Assembly (NCBI GenBank): GCA_028278675.1
Contig: JAQAJJ010000003.1
Coordinates: forward strand, 161,469 to 225,468
Reading direction: 5' to 3'
DNA: 64,000 nucleotides
DNA from: Candidatus Azophilus lithoversatilis
GTDB taxonomy: Bacteria > Pseudomonadota > Gammaproteobacteria > Pseudomonadales > Azotimanducaceae
The position numbers were made by a program, and so were the translations under genes. The notes under the pieces are model-generated. The model was not told where the DNA came from and ran no database searches. It saw only the letters and a program-made list of their open reading frames with translations. The stretch's first letter is position 1; each line of letters opens with the position of its first letter. Positions 1-11,629 of the stretch are shown here, one piece after another.

Positions 1-1649
1 GCCACATCCACCGTGCTGCCCACCGGCGGCGCCTTGCCGGTCCGCGCGTCCACCCGGCGCCCATCCGATAGTGCCACGTCATACACCCGCTCCGCGGTCT
101 CCCCATTGTCCTTCAGCCAGCCCTTGACGATTTGCACCCGGTCCAGATTCGCGCCGATGGGATCCTTCAAGGCTTGCACCACGAAGACAGGCGCCACATC
201 CTGCGACCGCAGGGCAAGATCGCCACCCATTGGCACCCCCCGGGCGGTGCACGCCGATACCCAATCAGGCCTTTCCAAGTCGGCGGCCTCGAAGTCCCAA
301 CCGCCGAAGAAGCGCAGGCTCATGCGCGGCCCGGTGGTGGCGTAGGTCTCCTTGCGGGCGAGGGCGGCGAAGATGGACTCGCGGGTGTTCGCCTCCGCCC
401 AGACAGCGGCGTACCCCGAAGCGGCCATTTCCCATTCCAATTGCACGATGTCGGGAATGTTGACGAACGGCTCCGTGGCGCGGGCGGCACTCGGCTCGTG
501 CCAACTAAACTTGCCCCAGAAGTTGTTTTCGTCCGCTGACGGAATGCCGGTGTGGGAGTCGGTGCTGCCAATCAGGCCGAACTTGAAAGGGTTGACGCCG
601 ACTTCCCCGAGCAGCGCCAGCCCGGTTCGAAGCGCCGGGCGGGCGTATTCGGCGGCGAACATCGCATCCTCATGCGGACGCGTGCTGAATCCGGCGAAGC
701 GGTCCCAGGATTCATAGTCGGCAAACTCATCGTCCGGCGACACATAGGGATGGGTCTCGCTGTCGCCCTTGAATTGGGTGACTTCCGTGAGCGGCTCCCA
801 GCGGGCCCGCAGCCGTGCGTAGTCCATGGTGATGGCCTGGCCATCGGAATCGGTGCGGGAAAACATCAGCCCGGCGCTCGTGTTGCTGTTGTGCGGGATG
901 GCCAGCGCGCGACCGCCGGTGCGGGCCTCGTAGTCGGCGAGAAACCGCCACAGCTCCCGGGGCCGGTCGCCGTCGAAGGAACTGAAGGGCGCCACCCGTC
1001 CGGCGCGCTCCGCCCCGTCCTGGAAGATGACAATGCGGTGCATGTTGCCGCCGCCCCGGCCCGAGGACCATTCATAGCCGATCAGGGCGGTGAATCGGCC
1101 TGGGTCGTTGTAGCGCTCGGCCTGCTCGGTAACGACCTTCCAGACCGACTTGTTGTAGGCCGGGCTTTGCAGCAAGTCCTTGCGGTTGCCCAGCGCATCG
1201 CCGAATTCCACCAGAATCTGGGCAGCCTGCTCCGGGCCGGCCTGATGCATGGCATGCCAGCGCTGGCCGATTTCGGTGGCCAGCAGCCGGGCATCCCCGG
1301 ATTCCAAGGCCGGAAACAGGCCCATGTACTCGGCGTGGTCGGCCGCCACCAGAAAGTCCAGGGGCCGATTCAGTTGCACGCGCCTGCCGCTGTGTGCGGT
1401 GACCGCTTCGCCCCGGGCCAGCCGGTAGAGCTCATCGTGGCCGAAGCGGACGTTGCCGCCCGCCGCCGCGTCCGGCGACAAGTTGGTGTGGACGTGGGTA
1501 TCGCCCCAATAGAGGTGCTTGGCAGGCGGAGCGTTTAGGCTCGGTGAATAGAAGGGACCTTTGGCGTGAAGCGGTTCAGCAGCGCCCATCAGCACCGCCG
1601 TCAAGGCGGCAAGCGGGGCGAGACATGCAGTTGGCCGCTCCGGAATCAC
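1..1649 (-). CDS. DUF3604 domain protein, secreted (C-terminus off the window)
   Basis: This frame stays open from a GTG at 1649 to the left window edge, so about 549 residues are visible and the C-terminus is missing. Residues 1-29 look like a signal peptide (short charged start, then a Leu/Ala-rich core ending LHA). The mature part begins with KHLYWGDTHVHTN (Asp about 50, His 52, His 54), the typical start of DUF3604 proteins, which resemble metal-dependent PHP/amidohydrolase folds. Later segments such as VAADHAEYMG, IGSTDSHTG and EANTRESIF also fit the family. The start GTG overlaps the TGA of the upstream DUF1499 gene (GTGA), which points to translational coupling. The protein is probably a periplasmic or exported hydrolase-like protein; its substrate is unknown. 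The family call is firm and the function is not. Confidence 0.85.
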   Translation of the reverse strand, partial: MIPERPTACLAPLAALTAVLMGAAEPLHAKGPFYSPSLNAPPAKHLYWGDTHVHTNLSPDAAAGGNVRFGHDELYRLARGEAVTAHSGRRVQLNRPLDFLVAADHAEYMGLFPALESGDARLLATEIGQRWHAMHQAGPEQAAQILVEFGDALGNRKDLLQSPAYNKSVWKVVTEQAERYNDPGRFTALIGYEWSSGRGGGNMHRIVIFQDGAERAGRVAPFSSFDGDRPRELWRFLADYEARTGGRALAIPHNSNTSAGLMFSRTDSDGQAITMDYARLRARWEPLTEVTQFKGDSETHPYVSPDDEFADYESWDRFAGFSTRPHEDAMFAAEYARPALRTGLALLGEVGVNPFKFGLIGSTDSHTGIPSADENNFWGKFSWHEPSAARATEPFVNIPDIVQLEWEMAASGYAAVWAEANTRESIFAALARKETYATTGPRMSLRFFGGWDFEAADLERPDWVSACTARGVPMGGDLALRSQDVAPVFVVQALKDPIGANLDRVQIVKGWLKDNGETAERVYDVALSDGRRVDARTGKAPPVGSTVDV

Positions 1650-2377
1650 CGGTCCGCAGCCGACAGGCGCCGCAAAATCTCCCCTATGCGCTCAGCGTTG
1701 ATGCCGCTGTCGCTTACACCGACTCGGGATACGCTACGCACATCGACCAAGGCGCCTTCCGGAAGCGGACGCACCCGGACAGCCACGTCGTCCTTGAAGC
1801 CGAACCAAAACGTGGTGGCGGTGGCTTCGATCAAGCCTTGCTGCGGATGCTCAGCCACGATATCGAGCCCCATGTCCTGCAGGGCGGCGCGCGCTTTGGC
1901 GAAAGCCGCCTCGGGCGTCGCCCGCATCGTCAGCGGCATCACCCACGGATAGGCCTCCGCTTGCAGGGGGGTGATGGTTTCGGCGTCGAAGTCCAACGGA
2001 TTGGACTCGGCTCCGCGCAGCGCGACGATTTCGATGAATTGCGGCGGATCCTGGGTGTCGGTCGAAATGTGGTGAATCGGCGGCACGGAGAGGGCGCCTT
2101 GTAGCTGCATGCCGATGTAGGCGACCGCCAGCAGGCAAATCGTCAGTCCGACGCCCGAGGCCCGCAGGTCGTCAGGCAGGCGTCGCCGCCAGGCAATGAC
2201 GGTGGCGGCGATGGCGCCAGCCGCCACCACGATGGCCAGCCCGGCGCTAACGTTCAGAATCAGAAATCCGGCGTTCCAGTTCCATAGGCCGAATCGGGTG
2301 CCCAACGCGCTGATGGGAAACAGCGCAGCTGCCGCGACGGCACCGATCAAAACCGTTCTAGACCACCAAGCTGTCAT
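1646..2377 (-). CDS. DUF1499 family membrane protein
   Basis: A 243-residue protein. The N-terminal third has about three hydrophobic segments (residues 8-28, 36-60 and 75-95), then a soluble domain with the DUF1499 pattern (QDPPQFIEIVALR, EAYPWVMPL, AAFAKARAALQDMGLDIV, FWFGFKDDVAVRVR, GVSDSGINAERIGEILRRL). The frame runs further upstream, but the ATG at 2377 follows a strong purine-rich ribosome site (GGGGGGAAG) and begins right at the first membrane helix, so I chose it. The gene ends in a GTGA overlap with the DUF3604 gene, so the two form an operon. The role is unknown; the domain probably faces the periplasm. Confidence 0.8.
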   Translation of the reverse strand: MTAWWSRTVLIGAVAAAALFPISALGTRFGLWNWNAGFLILNVSAGLAIVVAAGAIAATVIAWRRRLPDDLRASGVGLTICLLAVAYIGMQLQGALSVPPIHHISTDTQDPPQFIEIVALRGAESNPLDFDAETITPLQAEAYPWVMPLTMRATPEAAFAKARAALQDMGLDIVAEHPQQGLIEATATTFWFGFKDDVAVRVRPLPEGALVDVRSVSRVGVSDSGINAERIGEILRRLSAADR

Positions 2378-2470
2378 GAACTTCCCCCCAACCGCTGCAT
2401 CTACGTGATCACGGGGATTTATAGCACATTCGTGCGCTCCCGTTCTTCGGAAAGCCTTGCGCCAACTCAT

Positions 2471-2536
2471 GTGCGCCGAGTTGCGCCGCAACTCGAACGC
2501 ATGCATGCACGCGCCTTCGCCAGAGGCGAAGCGCAT
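2471..2536. repeat. twin-hairpin intergenic repeat (divergent copy)
   Basis: Two adjacent hairpins lie between the DUF1499 gene and glyS: CGAGTTGC-gcc-GCAACTCG at 2479-2497, and a GCGC(C)TTCGCC-aga-GGCGAAGCGC hairpin at about 2512-2535. The same two-hairpin layout with near-identical first stems occurs twice upstream of amtB (12785 and 12929), so this is a dispersed element. Confidence 0.6.
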
Positions 2537-2610
2537 CCGCATATCGGTTATAGTTCGCGGCCTGTCGCATTGCCCCTCGAAACCCACGCCAAGCTCCAAG
2601 GAGACACTCC

Positions 2611-3975
2611 GTGCCCGCAACGTCGATGGACGAACTGGTTTCGCTTTGCAAGCGCCGCGGCTTCGTGTTCCCGTCAAGCGACATCTATGGGGGCTTGCAG
2701 GGGCTTTACGACTACGGGCCGCTGGGCGTCGAGCTGAAGAACAACCTCAAGGCCGCTTGGTGGCGGGCGATGGTCTACGAGCGCGACGACGTGGAGGGCC
2801 TGGATGCGGCGCTTCTGACCCATCGCCAAGTGCTGCGCCACTCCGGTCACGAACAGACGTTCACCGATCCGCTGGTTGACTGCCGCCAGTGCAAGAGTCG
2901 TTGGCGGGCGGACCAGATTGGCGGCGCCTGTCCGTCCTGCGGCGCCAAGGACCTGACCGAGCCGCGCCCGTTCAACCTGATGTTCAAGACCAGCGTCGGG
3001 CCGGTGGATGACGGGACCAACTTCGCCTACCTGCGTCCGGAAACCGCCCAGGGCATCTTCACCAACTTCAAGAACGTTGTGGATGCCACTTCGCGGCGCC
3101 CCCCCTTTGGCATCGCCCAGATGGGCAAGGCGTTCCGCAACGAAATCACGCCGCGCAACTTCGTCTTCCGCACTCGAGAATTCGATCAGATGGAACTGGA
3201 GTTCTTCGTTCCGCCCGGAGAGGACGAGAAATGGCACCGGCACTGGCTCGAGGAGCGGCTCGGCTGGTGGGAGGCCCAAGGGGTGCCGCGCTCGGCCGTG
3301 TCGGTGTACGAAGTGCCTGCAAGCGAGTTGGCGCACTACTCCAAAGCCACCTTCGACTTGATGTACCGCTTTCCCCACGGCGTGGATGAGTTGGAAGGCA
3401 TCGCCAACCGCACGGACTTCGACTTGGGCGCCCATTCCAAGAACGCGGCCGAGCTGAACCTCACCGCCAAAGTGCCTGAAAACACGGACTCCACCGCTCG
3501 ATTGGCAGTCCAGAACCCCACTACCAATGAATGGCAGGTGCCGTTCGTCATCGAACCCTCGGCCGGGGTGGACCGGGGCGTTCTGGCCGTCATCAATGAG
3601 GCGTTCGCACGGGAGGAACTGCCCAACGGCAGCCAGCGCACGGTGCTGCGATTGAAGCCGCACTTAGCGCCCATCAAGGTCGCCGTGCTGCCGTTGAAGC
3701 GCAACCACGAGGGAATTGTCGCCAAGGCCCGGGCCATCAAGCGCCAGCTTCAGGGACTGGGGTTAGGGCGCATCCTCTATGAGCACACTGGCAACATCGG
3801 CAAGGGCTACCGCCGCCATGACGAGGTCGGCACCCCAATGTGCGTCACCGTGGACTTCCAGACCCTTGAGGAAGACGATACGGTGACCGTGCGCGACCGC
3901 GACAGCATGGCCCAGGTTCGAGTGCCGGCGCAGGCGCTGGAGTCCCATGTGCGCAGAGCGCTTGCCGATGGTTGA
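2611..3975 (+). CDS. glyS: glycyl-tRNA synthetase (single-chain, alpha2 type)
   Basis: Charges tRNA-Gly with glycine in the cytoplasm. The 454-residue chain is of the dimeric, single-subunit class II type, not the alpha2beta2 type common in enteric gammaproteobacteria. Visible landmarks are [22 protein letters not shown] near residue 18, a Cys pair/Cys pair insert (CRQCKS and CPSCGAK, about residues 92-113), [10 protein letters not shown], the class II motif [29 protein letters not shown], and a C-terminal anticodon-binding domain ([12 protein letters not shown] to the end). GTG at 2611 follows AAGGAGACACTCC. The 3' end overlaps the double-ACT gene by 8 bases, so the two are coupled. Confidence 0.95.
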   Translation: MPATSMDELVSLCKRRGFVFPSSDIYGGLQGLYDYGPLGVELKNNLKAAWWRAMVYERDDVEGLDAALLTHRQVLRHSGHEQTFTDPLVDCRQCKSRWRADQIGGACPSCGAKDLTEPRPFNLMFKTSVGPVDDGTNFAYLRPETAQGIFTNFKNVVDATSRRPPFGIAQMGKAFRNEITPRNFVFRTREFDQMELEFFVPPGEDEKWHRHWLEERLGWWEAQGVPRSAVSVYEVPASELAHYSKATFDLMYRFPHGVDELEGIANRTDFDLGAHSKNAAELNLTAKVPENTDSTARLAVQNPTTNEWQVPFVIEPSAGVDRGVLAVINEAFAREELPNGSQRTVLRLKPHLAPIKVAVLPLKRNHEGIVAKARAIKRQLQGLGLGRILYEHTGNIGKGYRRHDEVGTPMCVTVDFQTLEEDDTVTVRDRDSMAQVRVPAQALESHVRRALADG

Positions 3976-4540
3976 TCGCCGCCCGCAAGAGGTGCGCCGG
4001 CCGCCGCCCCGTGCGGGGTGCCGGGCCGTTGTGTCCACCATCGGCCGTGACCGCCCGGGCATCATCAACGAGCTTTCCGAACTGGCCGCCGAGCTCGATC
4101 TCAACATCGACGACAGCCGCATGGCCGGGCTCGGTGAGGAGTTCGCCGCGCTGATGTCCCTCACCGGAAACGAAAGCGCCCTCGCCGCCTTTGAAGCCCG
4201 GCTGAAGGCGCTCGCCGAATCCAAGGGCTTCAATACCCTGTTCCGCCTCACCGGCGAGCGCGAGCCGCCGCCGGCGGCGCTTCCTTATCGTGTGAACCTG
4301 TTTGCGCTCGACCACCCCGGCATCGTGTATCGAGTCACGGGCTTCTTTTCCAGCCGGCGGATCAACATCCAGGACTTGCAGACGGGCACTCAGCGCGCCC
4401 CGCACACCGGAACGCCGCTGTTCAGCGTCGCCATGACCATTGAAGTCCCTTCCTCGGTGAAGATTCGGGCGCTCAAGGACGCCTTTGAGCGGTTTTGCGC
4501 GGAACAGGATCTGGATGGGGAGATTTCGGCCGCGCTGTAG
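3968..4540 (+). CDS. GcvR-like double-ACT domain protein
   Basis: A 190-residue protein with two ACT domains, each with the Asp-Arg/His-Pro-Gly-Ile signature: [19 protein letters not shown] in the first half and [28 protein letters not shown] in the second. This is the layout of GcvR, the glycine-responsive partner of the GcvA activator of glycine cleavage in enterics. Start ATG 3968 is chosen because it sits in an ATGGTTGA overlap with the glyS stop; an in-frame ATG at 3947 is possible. Co-translation with glycyl-tRNA synthetase supports a link to glycine. No DNA-binding domain is present, so any regulation would be through a partner protein. Confidence 0.8.
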   Translation: MVDRRPQEVRRPPPRAGCRAVVSTIGRDRPGIINELSELAAELDLNIDDSRMAGLGEEFAALMSLTGNESALAAFEARLKALAESKGFNTLFRLTGEREPPPAALPYRVNLFALDHPGIVYRVTGFFSSRRINIQDLQTGTQRAPHTGTPLFSVAMTIEVPSSVKIRALKDAFERFCAEQDLDGEISAAL

Positions 4541-4723
4541 CGGTTTTTGCGGGTCAATCTCCTACAGGCATTGCAGAGATATCCACTAGGTACCACACGA
4601 TGCGCTTCATAGACTGCTCCCATGAAATCGCTCGCGCGACCAGTGGAAGCACCCCGCCCGAAGGCCGCTCGCGCCTTCGATGTTGGCGTGGCCGATGCGC
4701 AGGGACCGCAGGGGTAGCTCCTT

Positions 4724-4930
4724 GTGGCCAGCCGGCGCATTGTGATCAGCATCGACGAGCAAGCGCACGATGCGCTCAAGGGCTATGCGGCCCGTCGCAA
4801 CACCACCGTCGGCGGTTTGGTGAAGTCCTACCTGATGCGCATCGCCGAAACCGAGCGGCGGGCGCTTGAGGCGCGGGAGCGCATTCGGGCGATGAATCGA
4901 AATCCGCAAAAGGATGATCCCACACAGTGA
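4724..4930 (+). CDS. small ribbon-helix-helix-like protein
   Basis: A 68-residue basic protein (RRIVISIDEQAHDALKGYAARRNTTVGGLVKSYLMRIAE). A short beta-like start followed by two helices with a TVGGLVKSYL segment is the pattern of Arc/MetJ-type DNA-binding proteins and of many antitoxins. The GTG start at 4724 is inferred. Its TGA overlaps the GTG of the carbonic anhydrase gene (GTGA). No toxin-like partner is present, so a transcriptional regulator is more likely than an antitoxin. The fold assignment is by pattern only. Confidence 0.55.
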   Translation: MASRRIVISIDEQAHDALKGYAARRNTTVGGLVKSYLMRIAETERRALEARERIRAMNRNPQKDDPTQ

Positions 4931-5523
4931 TTACGCCCGCTGAGGCATTGCAACGGCTGCGGGCGGGCAACGCCCGCTTCGCCAAGGGCACGCCGAATCC
5001 GTCACCTAGAAGCCGGCTGGAAGCCATGGGTGCGCAGCGTCCATTTGCTGCGGTGCTCGGCTGTTCCGATTCACGCTGCCCCGTGGAGGCGGTCTTTGAC
5101 CAAGGCTTCGGCGAGTTGTTCGTGGTTCGGGTGGCCGGCAATGTGGCGGACGGACCGCAATTGGGCAGCATTGAATTTGCCGTGCGCCACCTTGGCGTCC
5201 GGCTCATCCTCGTGCTCGGCCACCAGAGCTGCGGCGCGGTGCAAGCGGCCCTGCAGCGGCCCGCTGACCTGCCGCCCGCTTTGGAGCGCGTCATCGACGC
5301 AGTTGAAGCAGCCGTCAGCCACCTCCTGCCGGTGGCCGGGGTCGAGCCCTCCGAAGCCCTGTTGGAGAGCGCCGTCTCGGCCAACGCCCGCCACGCGGCC
5401 GAAGCGCTGCGCTCAGGCTCCTCCTTGATCGCGAGCGAATTGGAGAGGGGCCGCGTGGCCATTGCCTGTGCCGTTTACGCCTTGGACACCGGCATCGTCA
5501 CTTTCCTCGACGACGGCGCTTAG
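4927..5523 (+). CDS. beta-class carbonic anhydrase
   Basis: Interconverts CO2 and bicarbonate. The zinc ligands and catalytic dyad of the beta class are all present: Cys46, Asp48 and Arg50 in CSDSR, and His99 and Cys102 in GHQSCGAV. At 198 residues it is a normal length. No signal peptide is seen, so it should be cytoplasmic. It starts at a GTG that overlaps the stop of the small DNA-binding-like gene, which may control it or simply share its message. Confidence 0.93.
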   Translation: MITPAEALQRLRAGNARFAKGTPNPSPRSRLEAMGAQRPFAAVLGCSDSRCPVEAVFDQGFGELFVVRVAGNVADGPQLGSIEFAVRHLGVRLILVLGHQSCGAVQAALQRPADLPPALERVIDAVEAAVSHLLPVAGVEPSEALLESAVSANARHAAEALRSGSSLIASELERGRVAIACAVYALDTGIVTFLDDGA

Positions 5524-5536
5524 GAAACTGTCCGGA

Positions 5537-5989
5537 TCAGCGCCGGTGCCGCAGAGTCACCACATTGCTGGCCTTGATGGCGTCCTGCTTGAGGCCGAAG
5601 GCCACTTCCCATGTGAGCGTTTGGTCCCGCTCGCGCAGGAAGCCTCGAAATCCGCAACCCTTGGCGACTTGGAACAGCGCGAAGGTGGTGTGCAAGGTGC
5701 CATCGGCATTCCACAGAAGGCCTAGATTGGGAGCGCTTTCCAGCTTGGCGACGCCGTCAAGGCGGACGCCGCCGATGCGGGCGTCGATGACGTAGGTGCC
5801 AACCTCGTCAGGCGCCACACGAATGGACAGCGGGTTGGACGGGGTTTGCTTGAATTCCAGGGTGCCGGTCAGGGTCAGCCCGGTGCTGTCCTGCTCAATG
5901 GTCAAGTCGCACTCGATGGGCTCGCCAAGGCTCGCTCCCTCCACTAGGAGGCTGCCGCGCCCGAGCCATTGCCCAGCCTGCAGCAGCAT
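5537..5989 (-). CDS. hypothetical beta-rich protein
   Basis: I do not recognise this 150-residue protein. It reads as a string of short beta strands (ECDLTIEQD, LTLTGTLEFKQ, LSIRVAPDEVG, VRLDGVAKLE, FALFQVAKG, LTWEVAFGL, ASNVVTLRH) without helices, membrane segments or a signal peptide, so a small beta-barrel of lipocalin or fatty-acid-binding type is possible. It lies 15 bases after the truncated AhpD-like gene on the same strand and probably shares its message. Confidence 0.55.
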   Translation of the reverse strand: MLLQAGQWLGRGSLLVEGASLGEPIECDLTIEQDSTGLTLTGTLEFKQTPSNPLSIRVAPDEVGTYVIDARIGGVRLDGVAKLESAPNLGLLWNADGTLHTTFALFQVAKGCGFRGFLRERDQTLTWEVAFGLKQDAIKASNVVTLRHRR

Positions 5990-6004
5990 CAGGCCGGAAG
6001 CTGC

Positions 6005-6295
6005 CTAGGAGGCATGTTTGCCCACTTGCCAATCGATGCCGCTGAGTGCGGCGGTGGCGAAGCTCTCCGGCATCGCCTCAAGCTCGGTTATCCGATCCGC
6101 CAATCCGGCCAAAAGCGCTTTTAAGTCGCCGCCGAAGATCACGTTTGCCAAGCCGGCAAACGCAAACGGCAACTGCGGCATGTGGGCCATGGTCCGCATG
6201 CTGTTGGGCACGAAGCCCATCGCGGCTTCGGCGGCTTGGAAGACCGGCTGCAGACCGGGCACTTCGCCGGGTGGCCGTGGGGTGACGTGACTCAT
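6005..6295 (-). pseudogene. AhpD/carboxymuconolactone decarboxylase-like protein with central deletion
   Basis: The 96-residue product begins like members of this family (FQAAEAAMGFVPNSMRTMAH, FAFAGLANVIFGG) and ends like them (LADRITELEAMPES...GIDWQVGKH), but the usual 170-190 residues are reduced by about half. The missing middle is where the catalytic Glu/Cys/His (CxxC or ExxxC) region lies, so the product cannot carry the usual redox or decarboxylase chemistry. The frame is intact, suggesting a clean in-frame deletion. It could be a remnant or a small protein with a new role. Neighbouring sequence to the right also holds a broken gene. Confidence 0.5.
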
Positions 6296-6375
6296 GGGGT
6301 CTCTCCGAATGGGGCGGTTTCAAACTGCACACTGTTTCCCAATGCACCGGACTTTGCAACCGCAGCGCCGATCGT

Positions 6376-6543
6376 TCAGCGCCGATCGGGTGCTTGCTCA
6401 GTTCGATTTCCATGCGTTGGGGGTAGTGCCTGGCCGGAGCGGGGCATCCTGTCCTCGTGCCGCACGAAGCGTGGCTCACGGCAAGACTCGCTGTCCGGTG
6501 CGGCATCGATCCGGTCGAAGAAACTGGAGGGGAAATCGGTCAT
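6376..6543 (-). pseudogene. remnant of a SAM-dependent methyltransferase (N-terminal piece)
   Basis: Reading leftward from the ATG at 6543 gives MTDFPSSFFDRIDAAPDS followed by REPRFVRHED. That matches, from memory, the start of a family of class I methyltransferases that begin FPxxFFDRID..PD..FY.EPRFVTHIDD. Similarity stops after about 30 residues and a stop follows at 6376; the SAM-binding domain is absent. The 296-base stretch between the AhpD-like remnant and the CoA-transferase contains nothing else I can name. The identification rests on a short match. Confidence 0.35.
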
Positions 6544-6591
6544 GGTCGCTGGCTTGGGTGCCGTATGTGAAAGCAAGTGGCCCGCCTCCCT

Positions 6592-7812
6592 TTAAATCGA
6601 GGATGCCGCCAGCCGCAGCTCGTCCCGAAATGGCGGGGCGGCAATGGCGGTGAGCGCTTCGGCGCGCGCGGCGAGCGGCAGTTCCTTGAGCGGCGCTGCG
6701 CCGAATTCGGTCACCACGATGTCCACATCCGTGCGCAGCGCAGTCACCACTTCCACGCGGGGCACGATACGTGAGGCCGTGCCCCGGCGGGCGGTGGCCG
6801 TCATGGCGATGATGGACCTGCCGCCCGGGCTGATTTTGGCGGCGCGCATGAAATCGACGGAGCCGCCGGTGCCGGAAATTTGCCGCCCGCCCACCACCTC
6901 AGCATTGACTTGACCCATCAGGTCCACCTCCACGGCGGAGTTAATGGAGACGAAGCCCGGCAATTGGCGGATCACGCTCGCCTCGTGGGTGTGGTCGGCG
7001 CCCTTGAAGACCACTTCCGGCGCGTCGGCCAGCCAGTCGATGAGCGCCGACGAACCCAGGGCCATGCCAGTGACGTGGCGGCCGCGGTCGATGGGCTTGT
7101 TGGCGCCGGTGACGATGCCTTGACGGATGAGAGCCATGCCGCCGTCGTCGATCAGCCCGCCATGCAGGCCGAGATCGTTCTTGTCCTGAAGGCTTTCGAG
7201 TATCGCCGCCGGAATCGCGCCGATGCCGGTCTGGATGCAGTCGCCGTCCTCGATCAGCGCCGCCACCAGCTGGCCGATGGCGGTGGCCGTCTGGTCGATG
7301 CGCGGGGCGGGCATTTCGAAGAGCGGACGGTGGGTGTCGAGGACGGCGTCGAGGCGCGTCTCGTCGACCGGCGGACAGCCTGCCGGAGCGGCAAATGCGG
7401 CGTTGCACTCCGCGAGAACGAATTGGGCGCTGGCCAGCGCCGCGGCGGCGAAATCGGCATTGGGCCCCAGGCGCAGCCGCCCCTGCCGGTCTCGAGCCAC
7501 TTGGATGAGCGCCACGTCGATGCCCTGCTTGAGGTAGTTGTGCAGCGCGCGCATGCCCATAGGCAGGAAGTGCAGGCGCTCGGGGTCCGCGTTGCGCAGA
7601 TGAGGTGCCATGAAAGGCGTGGTCATCTGGTGGCTGGGGTGCCAGGCCGTGAAGTCCGTTTGGTTGAATCCCGCCAATGGAAACTGAATGAAGTGCAGGC
7701 CCTCGGGCAGCGCCGCTGCGCGCAAGGCCTGGAGCAATCCAGTGGGTTCATTGCTCGCGCCGGCCACGAAGACGCGCTGGCCGGAAGCTAGGCAGGAGAT
7801 GTCCATGGCCAA
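6592..7812 (-). CDS. acetyl-CoA hydrolase/transferase family (4-hydroxybutyrate CoA-transferase-like)
   Basis: A 406-residue class I CoA-transferase. Family segments are visible: FPLAGFNQTDF, an N-terminal domain ending LVAALIEDGDCIQTGIGAIPAAIL, the LGLHGGLIDDGGMALI segment, FVSINSAVEVDLMGQVNAEVVGGRQISGTGGSVDFMRAA, and DIVVTEFGAAPLKELPLAARAEALTAIAAPPFRDEL at the C-terminus. The Glu in NSAVEVDLMGQVNAE corresponds to the catalytic residue that forms the CoA thioester. It probably moves CoA between acetyl-CoA and a short hydroxy- or dicarboxylate. An ATG two codons later (MDIS) is equally possible. A 99-residue orphan gene ends 14 bases upstream. Confidence 0.85.
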   Translation of the reverse strand: MAMDISCLASGQRVFVAGASNEPTGLLQALRAAALPEGLHFIQFPLAGFNQTDFTAWHPSHQMTTPFMAPHLRNADPERLHFLPMGMRALHNYLKQGIDVALIQVARDRQGRLRLGPNADFAAAALASAQFVLAECNAAFAAPAGCPPVDETRLDAVLDTHRPLFEMPAPRIDQTATAIGQLVAALIEDGDCIQTGIGAIPAAILESLQDKNDLGLHGGLIDDGGMALIRQGIVTGANKPIDRGRHVTGMALGSSALIDWLADAPEVVFKGADHTHEASVIRQLPGFVSINSAVEVDLMGQVNAEVVGGRQISGTGGSVDFMRAAKISPGGRSIIAMTATARRGTASRIVPRVEVVTALRTDVDIVVTEFGAAPLKELPLAARAEALTAIAAPPFRDELRLAASSI

Positions 7813-7826
7813 TCCTTGATCAACCG

Positions 7827-8126
7827 CTACGCCGCGCCGGTGCCGAAATTCCGTTCGGGAAGATAGCCGCGATAGCCGTAGCCGGTGCTGATGGAATAGG
7901 CGGTGTCGGTCATCTGCGGCTCGCGCTCGCCCTCAATGGGGTCGCCAAAGGGCTGGTCGAGCACCGTCGTGTAGGCGTCGTTGCACTGCCTCGCCGCCGC
8001 CTTCATGTCACAGGAGTTTTGCCACTTGGTGCGCGAGGGCTTGAATTCGACGTCGATTGGAGAAAGCCCGCCACTTTGGCCGGTGAGCCCGCAAAAGTAC
8101 CTGAATTCACTGATGGCGATGTCCAT
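7827..8126 (-). CDS. hypothetical protein, 99 residues
   Basis: I do not recognise this protein. The ATG at 8126 has AGGACAGG just upstream and starts MDIAISEFRYFCGL; a longer frame continues upstream but is antisense to the coiled-coil gene and reads as low-complexity shadow. Three cysteines (about residues 12, 39 and 48) and a Gly/Tyr-rich tail (STGYGYRGYLPERNFGTG) stand out. No signal or membrane segment is seen. It lies 14 bases before the CoA-transferase start, so they are probably cotranscribed. Confidence 0.5.
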   Translation of the reverse strand: MDIAISEFRYFCGLTGQSGGLSPIDVEFKPSRTKWQNSCDMKAAARQCNDAYTTVLDQPFGDPIEGEREPQMTDTAYSISTGYGYRGYLPERNFGTGAA

Positions 8127-8312
8127 GTCCTGTCCTGGATAGTGGGAGAGCGGCTCCCGGAGCATCCCATCTTGCCTGCATCGAGACGTCCGATTCCATG
8201 GCAATTGTCCTACAAATCCTTGCCGGCTCGCCAACCTTGGCGATCGGTCGCAAAGCCCGCATCCAAGCCCGAAGCGTGCACCATCGGGGTCAATCTCGCC
8301 GTCATTGGGGCG

Positions 8313-8584
8313 ATGGGAGAGGCCAAGGACGTCCGCTTCGCCCAAATCGATGCCCGGTTTGCTCAGGTGGACGCCCGGTTTGAGCAGGTGGACCGCCGTT
8401 TGGAGCAGATGGACCGGCGCTTCGGGCAGGTGGACCGCCGGTTCGAGGCCATGGACCGCCGGATGGACGAGGGCTTCAAGGAATTGGCGACCGCCATTGC
8501 CCGCTTGGAGGGGTTGATTCAAGCCTTCCATGGCACCGCCCAAGCCGGCCCCGACCACTCGGCACCTGAGCCCGGCCAGTCCTC

Positions 8585-8588
<4 letters not shown>
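8313..8588 (+). CDS. coiled-coil heptad-repeat protein, copy lacking a membrane anchor
   Basis: About 91 residues from ATG 8313: repeated seven-residue units (RFAQIDA, RFAQVDA, RFEQVDR, RLEQMDR, RFGQVDR, RFEAMDR) then an amphipathic ATAIARLEGLIQ segment. It is closely related to the gene at 49759, sharing GVNL..I.AMGEA.D.RFAQIDARF and the RLEGLIQ.[FI]HG end. That paralogue has a membrane segment before GVNL. Here the region before GVNL reads differently and has no hydrophobic helix, so the copy seems to have lost its anchor. The frame is open upstream to 8019, so the true start is uncertain. It overlaps the 3' end of hisD by a few bases (convergent). Confidence 0.5.
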
Positions 8589-11405
<2,817 letters not shown>

Positions 11406-11629
11406 GGGCGGGCTCCGGCGTTCGTTGCAGAATAGCCGCGCTTTGCCGCACCGGGCAAGGTCGCAGATGGCAAGTCGGTGTGCTTGAGCGACGTCCCGAA
11501 ACGCCGGGAGGGCGCGATTGCATCTCCAAAAGGCTATGGGTACAGTCGCCAGACACCTTTTGGACGCGGTCCCAAAGGCTCCCTTTGCCCGGCGTGGACC
11601 GGGGCCGGAATCACAACCATCGGCCAATC

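Noticed and set aside
552..1538. Long plus-strand frame opposite DUF3604
   Set aside because: Antisense shadow in GC-rich DNA; no domain logic, and the minus strand carries the clear DUF3604 sequence.
4724..5523. Toxin-antitoxin pair
   Set aside because: The partner is a clear carbonic anhydrase, not a toxin.
6880..7791. 303-residue plus-strand frame
   Set aside because: Antisense to the CoA-transferase.
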